A stretch of 10,843 nucleotides of DNA, taken from the NCBI GenBank assembly GCA_958430865.1, contig CAUDNR010004581.1, forward strand, positions 19,610 to 30,452, read 5' to 3'. The notes beneath the pieces were generated by a model that did not search any database, had not been told where the DNA came from, and saw nothing but the letters and a program-made list of their open reading frames with translations. Made by a program: the position numbers and the translations under genes. Source of the stretch: Entrophospora sp. SA101 (Eukaryota > Glomeromycota > Glomeromycetes > Entrophosporales > Entrophosporaceae). This document shows, in pieces, positions 1 to 6,706 of this stretch (its first letter is position 1; the number at the start of each line of letters is the position of its first letter).

Positions 1-477
1 AATTCCTTTTCCTCCTAGCAAATTTACTAAACAATAATGAGAATAAACTTCGCGAATGGTTCCTTCCACAATTTTTCCTTGGCGAGGCAAAAACTCCTCG
101 TATCATTTCTTTTGCTGACTTTTTTGTAAAGAAAGACGGAACTGTCGCAAAATTTCTTCATAATTGGCTATTTTTTTCAAATTTAATGGCAAAAGTAAGC
201 AATTATCTTGAATTTGGGCTTTTTTGTTTTGGAGTAATTCACTTTCAGCAGTAATTTCCTGACCGGGGTCGTTAATTTTTTCCACAATCTGGTAAACTTG
301 ATAAGCCAAAAATTGCTTTTCCTTGGTATTAAAAATCACCCGCAATTCCTTGGGATCAATTGCTTTTTGCCGATAAATTTCTTGAATGGCGGAAATAAAT
401 AGTTCAATGACTTGACCTTCTTCAATTTTTTCTCTTTCTGCTAAATTTTTAATCAATTGATAAGTAGCATTACTCAT
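1..477 (-). CDS. nusA: Transcription termination/antitermination factor NusA, N-terminal part (runs off the window)
   Basis: NusA binds RNA polymerase and modulates pausing, termination and antitermination. The 159 visible residues hold the N-terminal RNAP-binding domain (about residues 5-75, including the NLAEREKIEEGQVIELFISA helix and a run ending VEKINDPGQEIT, typical of NusA) and, after a TGA-encoded Trp at residue 125, the beginning of the S1 domain (YEEFLPRQGKIVEGTIREV). Under the standard code the frame would stop at 102, in the middle of the family; reading TGA as Trp continues it to the window edge. The S1 remainder and the KH domains lie outside. The ATG at 477 is preceded by an AT-rich stretch with no Shine-Dalgarno. 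NusA normally sits between rimP and infB; here the gene upstream on the same strand is an unrelated membrane protein, so the usual operon is broken at its 5' side. Family assignment is firm. Confidence 0.9.
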
Positions 478-537
478 TATAAATTATTTTAAGAGAAAAG
501 TTTTTATTAGGAACAATTTTTGCGGTTATCAAAGCAA

Positions 538-1026
538 TTATCTTAACTCTCTTTGTTTTTTATCTAGGCAAAAACGACAAATTTTGCCTTCGCGGGCAGT
601 TTCAGCACCGAGCAAATCCTCTTTATACTTGATATAACAAATACCACACTGAAAATTTGGCTCGTCTTTTTTTAAAATTACGGCTGCTGGCTCTTCTTCT
701 TTGCCTAACAAAGAGCCGCCCACAATACCAGCCGCTAGAAAAGCCACATCCATCGCCGTAAAAACGATAGTTGGGTAAACTCACCAGGAAGCACCAGCCA
801 AAGCCGCCTGTATTGCCCCAATTGTCGACATGTAGATAAGAGGGACCGCAAATCCCCACGGCATCAGAAAAGTCAATCACGTGCTGTTTTTGAAAGATTT
901 TTTACTTTCTTTTTGGGATAAATCAATTAAACGCCAAATTCAAACACCAAAACTCACAAGAAAGGACAAAAAGCCGACCGTTAAAAGAATCATTCATTTA
1001 GTTCGGGGATCAGAGTTTCCATTCAT
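538..1026 (-). CDS. Membrane protein with C-terminal four-cysteine zinc-ribbon-like domain
   Basis: I do not recognise this as a named family. Reading TGA as Trp (residues 11, 29, 50, 81) gives 162 aa. Hydrophobic segments lie at about residues 12-31, 51-75 and 80-107, so three membrane spans are likely. The C-terminal 45 residues are soluble and contain C127-x2-C130 and C150-x2-C153 (CGIC and CRFC), the spacing of a zinc ribbon, with the run LLGAETAREGKIC between them. The same run recurs in the protein at the right end of the window, there on the N-terminal side of the membrane part, so it looks like a transferable module. The start is taken as ATG 1026; ATG 993 is possible, and neither has a Shine-Dalgarno. 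nusA lies 60 bases downstream on the same strand. That zinc is bound is inferred from cysteine spacing only. Confidence 0.7.
549..616 (-). repeat. Copy A of a 68-bp diverged direct repeat encoding the ETA-x-EGKIC module
   Basis: This segment of the 538-1026 gene matches 10773-10840 at 57 of 68 positions by eye, in the same orientation and reading frame. It encodes the second cysteine pair and its flanks (LGAETAREGKICRFCLDKKQ). The match indicates shared ancestry of a protein module or recombination between paralogues. Confidence 0.75.
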
Positions 1027-1133
1027 ATATATAATTTTAACTAGCCTGTTAAGGATTAGCTGAAAAATTTTTGGATTAGTGAAGGTGGAAAAAACAAGAA
1101 AAATTTAACTGGAAGACAAAAATTAATATAATT

Positions 1134-1349
1134 ATGAAAAAAAAAACTTACCGAGCCTATATCCGCAAACATTTGAGGTGAAAAAATTTTGCTTTTGACT
1201 TGCGCTTTTTCCAATGCTGCTATTTAGTCTGCTTGATTTTTCTTAGTGCTTTGCTTTTTAGTCTTATTTTTGCTAAACTAGAAAAAAAGTTTGGTCGACA
1301 TGACAGCCACGCCTCGATCATTGAAGAAATTAGTAAGTCAAAAAATTAA
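1134..1349 (+). CDS. Small single-span membrane protein, function unknown
   Basis: A 71-aa frame from ATG 1134 with one TGA-encoded Trp at residue 16. The first 25 residues are strongly basic (MKKKTYRAYIRKHLRW), followed by a hydrophobic segment at about residues 29-47 containing Cys 28, 29 and 33, then a charged tail with two histidines (GRHDSHASIIEEISKSKN). The positive-inside rule suggests a cytoplasmic N-terminus and an external tail. It is divergent from the zinc-ribbon membrane gene, with 107 bases between their starts, and convergent with the CPBP protease gene. No family is recognised. The charge pattern and the clean stop make it credible as a gene, but with no homology evidence a chance frame cannot be excluded. 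Confidence 0.5.
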
Positions 1350-1411
1350 ATTCTATTTAAAAAAACCATGATATTAATTTCTTGCTCCCGCCAAAACTTG
1401 ATTTTTTTACT

Positions 1412-2041
1412 TTAATGTCTATACAAACTAATGAGCATAAAAATAAAAACTACTAAATTATTCGAAAAATGAAAAGCCATTGGTCATAATATATTGTAGT
1501 TTTTTTTTCGATAAAGGCAAGCAAGAGCAAATCCCATTATTAGATAGGGCAACGAAAAAACCATACTTTGTCCACTTCAATAATGAACAAAGCCAAAAGT
1601 GAGAGTGGAAATTAGAACACTAAGGTAATTTTTGCCAAAAGTTTCAAAAACTAGCCAACGAAAAACTAATTCTTCGAAAAAAGGAGCCCAAATTATTATT
1701 CGGAGACCTAATAACGCTTGACCCCAAAAAGAAAATTTTTGCTGCTGCATCTCCCCTTCTATTAATTGCTGATTGAGCGGCTTTTCAATTTGCTTTCCTT
1801 CGGCAAGAATTTTGACTAATTGTCTTAATAAGCCAGCCAAAAGGCATCAAAGAAAAGCATACAAAAGAGTTGTTCCAATAATTTTCCATTTTTCTTTTTT
1901 TCAAGAATGGATTATTTTTTCTTTCTGTTGCCGGAAAGCTAAAACTGCTAAACCAGCGGCAATTACACCAGCAAAGCACCAATAAGTAAAGTCCCTGTTA
2001 GAGAGAGAGAGAGAGAGAGAGAGTTTATTTGGCAGAACCAT
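1412..2041 (-). CDS. CPBP (CAAX/Abi-type) intramembrane metalloprotease
   Basis: Read with TGA = Trp this is 209 aa with several membrane spans (about 20-38, 57-78, 107-122, 142-160, 162-180, 188-206). All three CPBP motifs are present: EELVFR at 123-128 (EExxxR), FGFVH at 149-153 (FxxxH) and HFSNN at 191-195 (HxxxN). The Glu and His residues are the expected catalytic or metal-binding residues. Bacterial members are linked to peptide maturation, bacteriocin self-immunity and surface-protein processing; the substrate here is unknown. The start is ATG 2041, because an in-frame TAA lies at 2057-2059 and the first membrane span needs this N-terminus. Residues 7-14 are (Leu-Ser)4 encoded by a CT/AG dinucleotide tract, and a second ATG at 2046 lies in another frame, which suggests slippage-controlled expression. 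The family call is firm. Confidence 0.88.
2000..2023 (-). repeat. (AG)12 dinucleotide tract in the 5' coding end of the CPBP protease gene
   Basis: Twelve uninterrupted AG units on the plus strand (CT on the coding strand) lie 15 bases downstream of the protease ATG. They encode alternating Leu-Ser. No other comparable simple repeat is present in the window. Loss or gain of one unit would shift the frame of everything after residue 14. Confidence 0.95.
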
Positions 2042-2141
2042 ATCATAATGGTATTTTTAGTTAAGAAATTGAACGACTTGGCAAATTTACAATGAGAGTT
2101 GAATAATGCGAAAAAAATAATAGAATGTTAAAATGTGTTTT

Positions 2142-2372
2142 TTATGAATAATTTTTAATTAAATCGGCTACAGTTTGGGTAGGTTGTGCCCCATTATTTA
2201 TTCATTTTTGGATATTTTCTTTATTCAATTTTATTTCTTTGGTCCGCGGGTTATAATGCCCCAATTTTTCTAAATAATTTCCGGTGTCTCTCGGCTTGCG
2301 ACTGTCAACAGCAATAATCCAGTAAGAACGTTGGTGCTTCTTTCCGCGCAAGGCTAAACGAATTTTAATCAT
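2142..2372 (-). CDS. rpsP: 30S ribosomal protein S16
   Basis: A 76-aa protein of normal S16 length. It shows the family signature from the N-terminus ([20 protein letters not shown]), then the [20 protein letters not shown] loop and the [12 protein letters not shown] tail. S16 is an early-assembling small-subunit protein. The residue before INNGAQPT is TGA, where the family usually has a Trp-like position, so the gene supports code 4. The ATG follows directly on the stop of rpmG (TAAATG), so the two are cotranscribed and probably translationally coupled. The usual rpsP-rimM-trmD order is not kept: the next gene downstream is the CPBP protease, 100 bases on. Confidence 0.95.
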
Positions 2373-2567
2373 TTATTTAATTGCTCCCTCCTTGTGAGAC
2401 TGGGTTTTTTGGCAAAATTTACAATATTTTCGCAAGTTTAATTTCAAATTTTGTGTTTGCATTTCTTTCGTTTTGGTTGTGCGGTAATTCCGGTGAGTAG
2501 TTTTTTTTTTAGTTAAACATTCTTGACAAATCAAGGAGATATCGCCTTTGGATTTTTTTTGTGCCAT
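2373..2567 (-). CDS. rpmG: 50S ribosomal protein L33, zinc-binding (C+) form
   Basis: A 64-aa frame; L33 is usually 49-55 aa, so it carries a short N-terminal and internal extension. Two cysteine pairs, C14-x2-C17 (CQEC) and C49-x2-C52 (CKFC), mark the zinc-binding form. NYRTTKTKE and LRKYCKFCQK match the family core. It follows tRNA-Trp by 33 bases, an order common in Firmicutes and Mollicutes (tRNA-Trp near rpmG), and its stop abuts the rpsP start. No Shine-Dalgarno is visible; the leader is AAAAATATATTAA. Confidence 0.88.
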   Translation of the reverse strand: MAQKKSKGDISLICQECLTKKKTTHRNYRTTKTKEMQTQNLKLNLRKYCKFCQKTQSHKEGAIK

Positions 2568-2600
2568 TTAATATATTTTTAGAGATTTTGGTTTGATTAT

Positions 2601-2674
2601 TGGCAGAGGTGAGAGGAATCGAACCCCCATTTTCAGTTTTGGAGACTGTCGTTCTACCATTGAACTACACCTCT
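2601..2674 (-). tRNA. trnW: tRNA-Trp (anticodon CCA)
   Basis: A full cloverleaf on the minus strand with an encoded CCA end (2601-2603). The acceptor stem AGAGGTG/CACCTCT pairs perfectly; the D arm is GTTC-AATGGTA-GAAC; the anticodon loop is CTCCAAA on a CAGT/ACTG stem, giving anticodon CCA; the T loop is TTCGATT. This tRNA reads UGG. It would not be expected to read UGA efficiently, so a second tRNA-Trp(UCA) should exist elsewhere in this code-4 genome. It leads the rpmG-rpsP unit. Confidence 0.95.
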
Positions 2675-2692
2675 TTACTATAAATAGATTTT

Positions 2693-2720
2693 TTGCTAGT
2701 TATTAAAATTTGCTTATAGG
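2693..2720 (+). promoter_or_regulatory. Probable promoter of tRNA-Leu
   Basis: TTGCTA (2693-2698) and TATAGG (2715-2720) are separated by 16 bases and end 7 bases before the first base of tRNA-Leu, the geometry of a sigma70-type promoter. The fit to the TTGACA/TATAAT consensus is partial, and AT-rich sequence gives many chance hits. Confidence 0.4.
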
Positions 2721-2727
2721 AAAACTC

Positions 2728-2812
2728 GCGGGATTGGTGGAATGGTAGACACGCAAGAATGAGGTTCTTGTGCCTTTAAAGCGTGAGGGTTCAAGTCCCT
2801 TGTCCCGTACCA
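2728..2812 (+). tRNA. trnL: tRNA-Leu (anticodon GAG)
   Basis: An 85-base class II tRNA with encoded CCA (2810-2812). The acceptor GCGGGAT/GTCCCGT pairs with G-T wobbles; the anticodon stem is CAAGA/TCTTG with loop ATGAGGT, giving anticodon GAG (Leu, CUU/CUC). A 14-base variable arm and the T arm GAGGG-TTCAAGT-CCCTT follow. It is transcribed divergently from tRNA-Trp, with 53 bases between them. Confidence 0.95.
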
Positions 2813-2903
2813 TTTGCTTAACAGATAATTTTACTTAAAAGAAAAAGCAAGGTAAAACCAATATAAGAAAGATAAAGTTAAAAACTGTTGCTGTAGTTTA
2901 TCA

Positions 2904-3239
2904 TTAGTTTTCTAGTTCCCTTTCTAATTGTTCAACTTGTTTTCTTAACTGCTCTGCTTGCTGACTAGCTTGAAAATAGTTATAAACTCCTCATAGAGCA
3001 TCCACTATTCCTCATATTCCTAGGGCTAAACCAAGATAAAACACATACTTATAATCAGGATTTTGGGCATAAAGTTTATCGTAGTCTAGAAGAAACTTCT
3101 CTACTGCTCAATAAGCCAAAAAAATTCCAAATCTAAACAAACCATTTCAAATTGAAGATAAAGCGTTAGACTTGGCTCTTAAAGTGTCTTTTCAGGCTTC
3201 TCTGATTTTAATGTAGTTGATTATTTTAAAGTTGTTCAT
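2904..3239 (-). CDS. Small two-span membrane protein with C-terminal coiled coil
   Basis: A 111-aa protein when TGA is read as Trp (residues 16, 31, 44, 76, 83). Hydrophobic segments lie at about residues 31-51 and 65-88. The C-terminus from residue 90 (SQQAEQLRKQVEQLERELEN) has leucine or valine at heptad positions and should form a short coiled coil, probably in the cytoplasm. The pattern LWGVYN followed by a short zipper and stop resembles the end of the protein at 10261 (LWVYN, then EIKQLETEIKELES), so the two are probably distant paralogues of a lineage-specific family. It is divergent from the hydrolase gene, with 95 AT-rich bases between their starts. Function unknown; the zipper suggests self-association or a partner. 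Confidence 0.7.
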
Positions 3240-3334
3240 ATAATTTTTTTAATCGGAAAATTCAAATAACTATTCCAAGCAAAATTATTGTTTCAACCTT
3301 GAAAATCCTCACAAAAAGCACTTAAAATCCTTTT

Positions 3335-4366
3335 ATGTTTGGCAAAATTAAAAAAATGTTTCTCTTTTTCTGAAAGAAGAGAGCTTTCCCTCGTTCTCAG
3401 GGAACAATTGAAGAAAGCGAATTATCGGTGAACCAAGTTAACGCCAAAATTAGGAGTGAGTTGGGAACCAAGCAAAATTTTATTGTCGTCTCTCGTTATG
3501 AGACTTATTTTTCTTTTTACCAAAATTTAGGCTTATGAAGAGATTTTCAAATTTTGTCGACTAAGGACGCAATAGTTCTCCGGGGTAGCAGTATTCGTCC
3601 CTTGGTTATTAACGAAAATAATGATAAATTAATAGTTTTTTGCCACGGGGTAACCAACAATCGTTGAAGTTTATTCTACTGTATTCATTTAGTTCTCCAA
3701 TTGGGTTATCAGGTAGTAATTTATGACGCACGAGGCCACGGAATTTCTAGCAAATCTTATACTACCTTAGGAAAAGTTGAAGCCGATGATTTGGAAGACG
3801 TTATTACTTGAACCCAAAAATATTGCCAACCGCGACAAATTGGTCTTTATGGCTTTTCGATGGGAGCAGCAACTTTGCTTTTTTGGTTAGGTTTATTTCA
3901 AAAACAGCATCCCGAAGTGAAATTTCTCATTTGCGAAGCCCCTTTTGATAGTTTTTCCGCCCAAATGAGACGTTTGACGGGAAAGGCAAATAGCAATTCC
4001 TGGCGCTACTTGGCTGCTAACCGCTTTTTGAAATATGTCGTGCCCGCCGCCCAAAATTTAGAGGAAATAAATCCGCTTTCGGCTCTGCCCGATAAATTAT
4101 CCCTCAAACTGCTTTTACTTCACGGCACCGCTGACTTCACTACTTCTTGAAAGGCTTCTTACAATATTTGGCAACATTTTCAAAAAGACCCAGCTAATCG
4201 GCCATACGTTAATTGTTATTTTTTTATTGGGGCTGACCACGGTGAAGTTCCCTTTGTTGGCGACGCTTTGGTCGGTAGATTACGGTGAATTGGGGATAAA
4301 CGCCAAAAATCGCAGTTTACCACTTTTACGGAATTACTAGCAACTTTTTTAAAAAAGAATTTTTAA
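3335..4366 (+). CDS. Alpha/beta-fold hydrolase (serine hydrolase)
   Basis: A 343-aa protein once the TGA codons are read as Trp (for example residues 13, 83, 272). The nucleophile elbow GFSMG is at 173-177 (Ser175); Asp267 in HGTAD and His302 in GADHG complete the expected triad. The CHGVTNN run in the first half is the oxyanion-hole region, and YDARGHGISS followed by EADDLEDVITW is typical of the YqkD-like esterase/lipase branch common in mycoplasmas and bacilli. A hydrophobic stretch at residues 7-13 is too short to be a clear signal peptide, so a cytoplasmic or membrane-associated enzyme is likely; the substrate cannot be told. ATG 3335 is used; ATG 3356 is an alternative, and no Shine-Dalgarno marks either. 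Its 3' end converges with a membrane gene across an inverted repeat. Confidence 0.88.
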
Positions 4367-4393
4367 TTTTTACCATTATACTGGTTATAAAAT

Positions 4394-4435
4394 TTAGCAA
4401 AAAATGTATAAGGTAATAAATCTGCTTTTTGCTAA
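4394..4435. terminator. Inverted repeat between convergent genes, possible bidirectional terminator
   Basis: TTAGCAAAAA (4394-4403) and TTTTTGCTAA (4426-4435) are perfect 10-base complements with a 22-base loop. The position, 28 bases past the hydrolase stop and overlapping the stop codon of the opposing membrane gene, suits a shared terminator. The stem has only two G-C pairs and the loop is long, so activity is uncertain. Confidence 0.4.
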
Positions 4436-5295
4436 CTTAACCTCTCTATTTTTGTCGAACTTTTTCATTTGATTAAATAATAAGCCAGCAAGGAATAAAC
4501 CAAATAAGCAGCGCCAAGCACTAAAATTATTCAAAAAATTTGTTTCAATCAGGTGTTTTTATAAGTATCTCCTTTTCAAGTAGGCTGTCCGGCAAGTCTG
4601 TTAAGAAAACGAAAAGGATAATCATGTGGATAACAATAAGATACTTTTTCAATCTTAAATTGATAACTATTTCGGTAATCAATTACTGGACGCAAAAAAA
4701 TATAGAGAGAATAAATCATGGGATTAAAAAGTGAAACAAGTAAAGAAGTTTTCATCCTTTTTTTCAATAAATCAGTAGCACTAAATTTCCAAAAAAAATA
4801 AATTACTAAGCAGGGAGCGATAATGTGCCAAGTGATATTATAAATTATTCAACCTTGTTTGGCGTTTAACCCTAGCAATCCAATCGGTATTTTGCTTAAA
4901 CTTTCTAATCCCCCTTGGCGCGGAACATTAGTTAGGAGATTTACTTTGCCACAGGTAATCGCACCTAGAATTCAACCCGTAGTAAAAATAATCCCGCTAA
5001 CTAAATTAAGAATTACCACATTCAAGTCAAAAAGCTGGGTTCAGTAAGCAACATTGTTTTTTTTAATTAGTCGATAAATCACCCAAAAAAAAGTAATTAA
5101 AGAAGTTCAAGCTGACCACCAAGTAAAAAACCAAAATCAAAAACTAATGTTTTTTAAATCAGCAAAGCCTTTATTCGCATTCGATTTTGCTAACGCTCTT
5201 GCTACATCATTAAATCCACAAACAACCACCGAAAATAAATGAAAAAAAAAGATAAAAATTAATAAGGAATGATACTTGAATTTTTTCGTGGGCAT
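4432..5295 (-). CDS. Polytopic membrane protein, possibly Pr6Pr/FAR-17a-like
   Basis: A 287-aa hydrophobic protein with many Trp residues, several encoded by TGA; under the standard code only fragments are open. About six membrane spans can be drawn (roughly 9-27, 50-74, 88-110, 145-168, 185-202, 253-275). WHIIAPCLVIYFFW near residue 155 (a His followed by Pro and a Trp) and the later YPHDYPFRFLNR before the last span recall the Pr6Pr or FAR-17a/AIG1-like integral membrane families, some of which are Thr/His lipid hydrolases. I recall this resemblance from pattern only and it is weak. It starts 48 bases downstream of the anchored-protein gene on the same strand, so the two are probably cotranscribed with tRNA-Asn. 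The gene itself is clear; the family is uncertain. Confidence 0.75.
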
Positions 5296-5343
5296 TTTAA
5301 ATAAATTTTAATTTTTGTATGTTGAAAACGCAAAAACAAATTG

Positions 5344-6123
5344 CTAATTTTTTGGCTTTTCAAATTTTCCGATCAGAGCGGGGTCATTATCTTTCAGAAA
5401 ATCAATTGCTGCTTTTTTAGTTTGGAAAATGTGAGTAGTAGGAGCTTTCATTCGTAGAAAGATATTGTTAGTAGGAGCAAGTCATATTTTACCTTTTTCA
5501 TCAACTGTACCTCTTGCAAAATAAACATCCTCAAATTCATCGTCTTTTTCGAACACTACATAACAATTTTGTCCATTTTTAATTTTTTCATCTAGTTTGC
5601 CGCCCAATCAATCACTATCTGCTTTATTAGTTTGTTTGCCGAGAAAAGCAATGAATTGCTTGGGAGTCCTTCATCCAGTAATTCCACCTATTTCTTCAAT
5701 TTTTCCAATTATTATTCCGTATCCTTTTGCTTCGGCTTTTTTCTCGTAAGAAGCAGTTAGTTTTGTAAGGTCACTGCTTAAACTTGTTGAAATTGAGCGA
5801 ACATTTTCGCCTTTTGTTTCTGCTTGCTGGCTAGTTTTCACTTCTTTGCCCAAATTAAAAACAAAATACTTCTTTAAATCTAATCTTTTTTCTAGCAAGT
5901 ATTTTTCTAATTCCTCTTCCTGAGAAGGAGTTGGCGAATCTGTCTGCGGAGGACTTGTGTGGCTGGGTTTATCATTACTTTCTGTTGTCTGATTAGAAGA
6001 AATTTTTTTGTCTTTATTTGCTTGGACCATCTTATAAACGATAAAAGCACCAATGGCTAAAAATATTATCACCCCAATAATTCCCCAGACGATTTTACTG
6101 TTTTTTTGTTGTTTTTGGTTCAT
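5344..6123 (-). CDS. N-terminally membrane-anchored protein with Ser/Thr/Pro linker, function unknown
   Basis: A 259-aa protein with TGA-encoded Trp residues (for example 152 and 175). One hydrophobic segment at residues 11-33 follows a basic N-terminus (MNQKQQKNSK) and acts as a signal anchor, so the rest is probably outside the cell. Residues 41-68 form a low-complexity Ser/Thr/Pro/Gln linker (SHTSPPQTDSPTPSQEEE), as in many surface proteins. The C-terminal 190 residues are mixed, charged and look globular, without a motif I recognise; there is no lipobox cysteine. It lies 15 bases downstream of tRNA-Asn and may be expressed from the tRNA promoter by readthrough. The next gene in the unit is the polytopic membrane protein. 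Confidence 0.78.
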
Positions 6124-6138
6124 ATTAAAAAAATTTAA

Positions 6139-6213
6139 TGGCGCCTGGTGGAGGGTTCGAACCTCCGACCTTTCGGTTAACAGCCGAGCGCTCTACCGCT
6201 GAGCTAACCAGGC
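6139..6213 (-). tRNA. trnN: tRNA-Asn (anticodon GTT)
   Basis: A full cloverleaf on the minus strand with encoded CCA (6139-6141). The acceptor GCCTGGT/ACCAGGC pairs perfectly; D arm GCTC-AGCGGTA-GAGC; anticodon loop CTGTTAA on a TCGG/CCGA stem gives GTT; the T arm is GGAGG-TTCGAAC-CTCC. A possible -10 TATTAA lies just upstream on the minus strand. Confidence 0.96.
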
Positions 6214-6250
6214 ATTTGTTAATAAAATTTTTTTTTAGTTAGAAACTGAA

Positions 6251-6298
6251 TTTTTGCTAACTAGTTGTTTTTTGCTAATTTTATCCATACAGTAATTT
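6251..6298 (+). promoter_or_regulatory. Tandem TTTTTGCTAA repeats, possible promoters of rpsO-dnaJ
   Basis: TTTTTGCTAA occurs at 6251-6260 and again at 6269-6278, an 18-base spacing. Each TTGCTA core is followed 15-16 bases later by TAATTT (6276-6281 and 6293-6298), and TTGCTA is also the likely -35 of tRNA-Leu. Two overlapping weak promoters for rpsO-dnaJ is one reading; a repeated operator is another. Confidence 0.3.
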
Positions 6299-6322
6299 TT
6301 AAGTTTGCTTCATTGATTAATT

Positions 6323-6406
6323 TTGGTTAGAGCAATCGGCGAATACGAAGAAAAAGAGAAAAAAATACCCGAAAATATTCAAGAAAATAAGGAGCAGTTG
6401 AGTTAA
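6323..6406 (+). other. Short in-frame leader ORF or gene remnant before rpsO
   Basis: From TTG 6323 a 27-codon frame (LVRAIGEYEEKEKK, then a charged tail ending QLS) runs to TAA 6404, in the same frame as rpsO and 12 bases before its ATG. Its composition is coding-like. It has no good start codon and no recognised family. It may be the tail of a lost upstream gene, a leader peptide, or chance in a purine-rich leader. Confidence 0.25.
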
Positions 6407-6418
6407 AATCATTTATAT

Positions 6419-6697
6419 ATGGTGCAAACTGCCGAAATAATTAAAAAATACCAATTACACGAAAAAGATACTGGTTCAACTACCTTCCAAATAATTTTGT
6501 TGAGCGAAGAAATTGAAAAAGAAAAATCTCATCTTGCCAAGAACAAAAAAGATATTCCGACCAAAAGAGCCCTATTAAAAAAAATTGCTCGCCGAAAAAG
6601 ATTTTATCAATATTTAGTCCGCAATAATCCCGAAGTTTTCCAAAAATTACGAAGCGAACCCAAAGAATTAGTAAAATTTTTAGGGATCAAAGAGTAA
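6419..6697 (+). CDS. rpsO: 30S ribosomal protein S15
   Basis: A 92-aa protein close to the usual 89. IIKKYQLHEKDTGSTTFQI matches the S15 N-terminal helix with its DTGS motif, and KRALLKKIARRKRFYQYLVR matches the rRNA-binding helix region, although the usual DHHSRRGL is diverged to KDIPTKRALL. The C-terminus is a few residues longer (RSEPKELVKFLGIKE). S15 binds 16S rRNA and organises the platform of the small subunit. The ATG is preceded by AATCATTTATAT; an AAGGAG at 6389-6394 is too far (24 bases) to serve it in the usual way. dnaJ begins 9 bases after the stop, so the two form an operon, which is not the usual truB-ribF-rpsO-pnp context. Confidence 0.93.
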   Translation: MVQTAEIIKKYQLHEKDTGSTTFQIILLSEEIEKEKSHLAKNKKDIPTKRALLKKIARRKRFYQYLVRNNPEVFQKLRSEPKELVKFLGIKE

Positions 6698-6706
6698 TAT
6701 TGAACT

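Noticed and set aside
623..880. 85-aa open frame on the minus strand with many Gly, Trp and Cys
   Set aside because: It overlaps the zinc-ribbon membrane gene in another frame; the hydrophobic pattern and Cys module are explained by the code-4 frame at 538-1026.
2601..2812. tRNA pair as an integration site with a mobile element
   Set aside because: No integrase, direct repeat of a tRNA end or cargo boundary is visible; both tRNAs are complete and the neighbours are ribosomal genes.
3860..4150. Hydrolase starting at ATG 3860
   Set aside because: That Met lies inside the GFSMG nucleophile elbow, so the true start must be far upstream; 3335 gives the whole fold.
4859..5047. 62-aa open frame on plus
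   Set aside because: Antisense to the 287-aa membrane protein, which is continuous under code 4; no family resemblance on plus.
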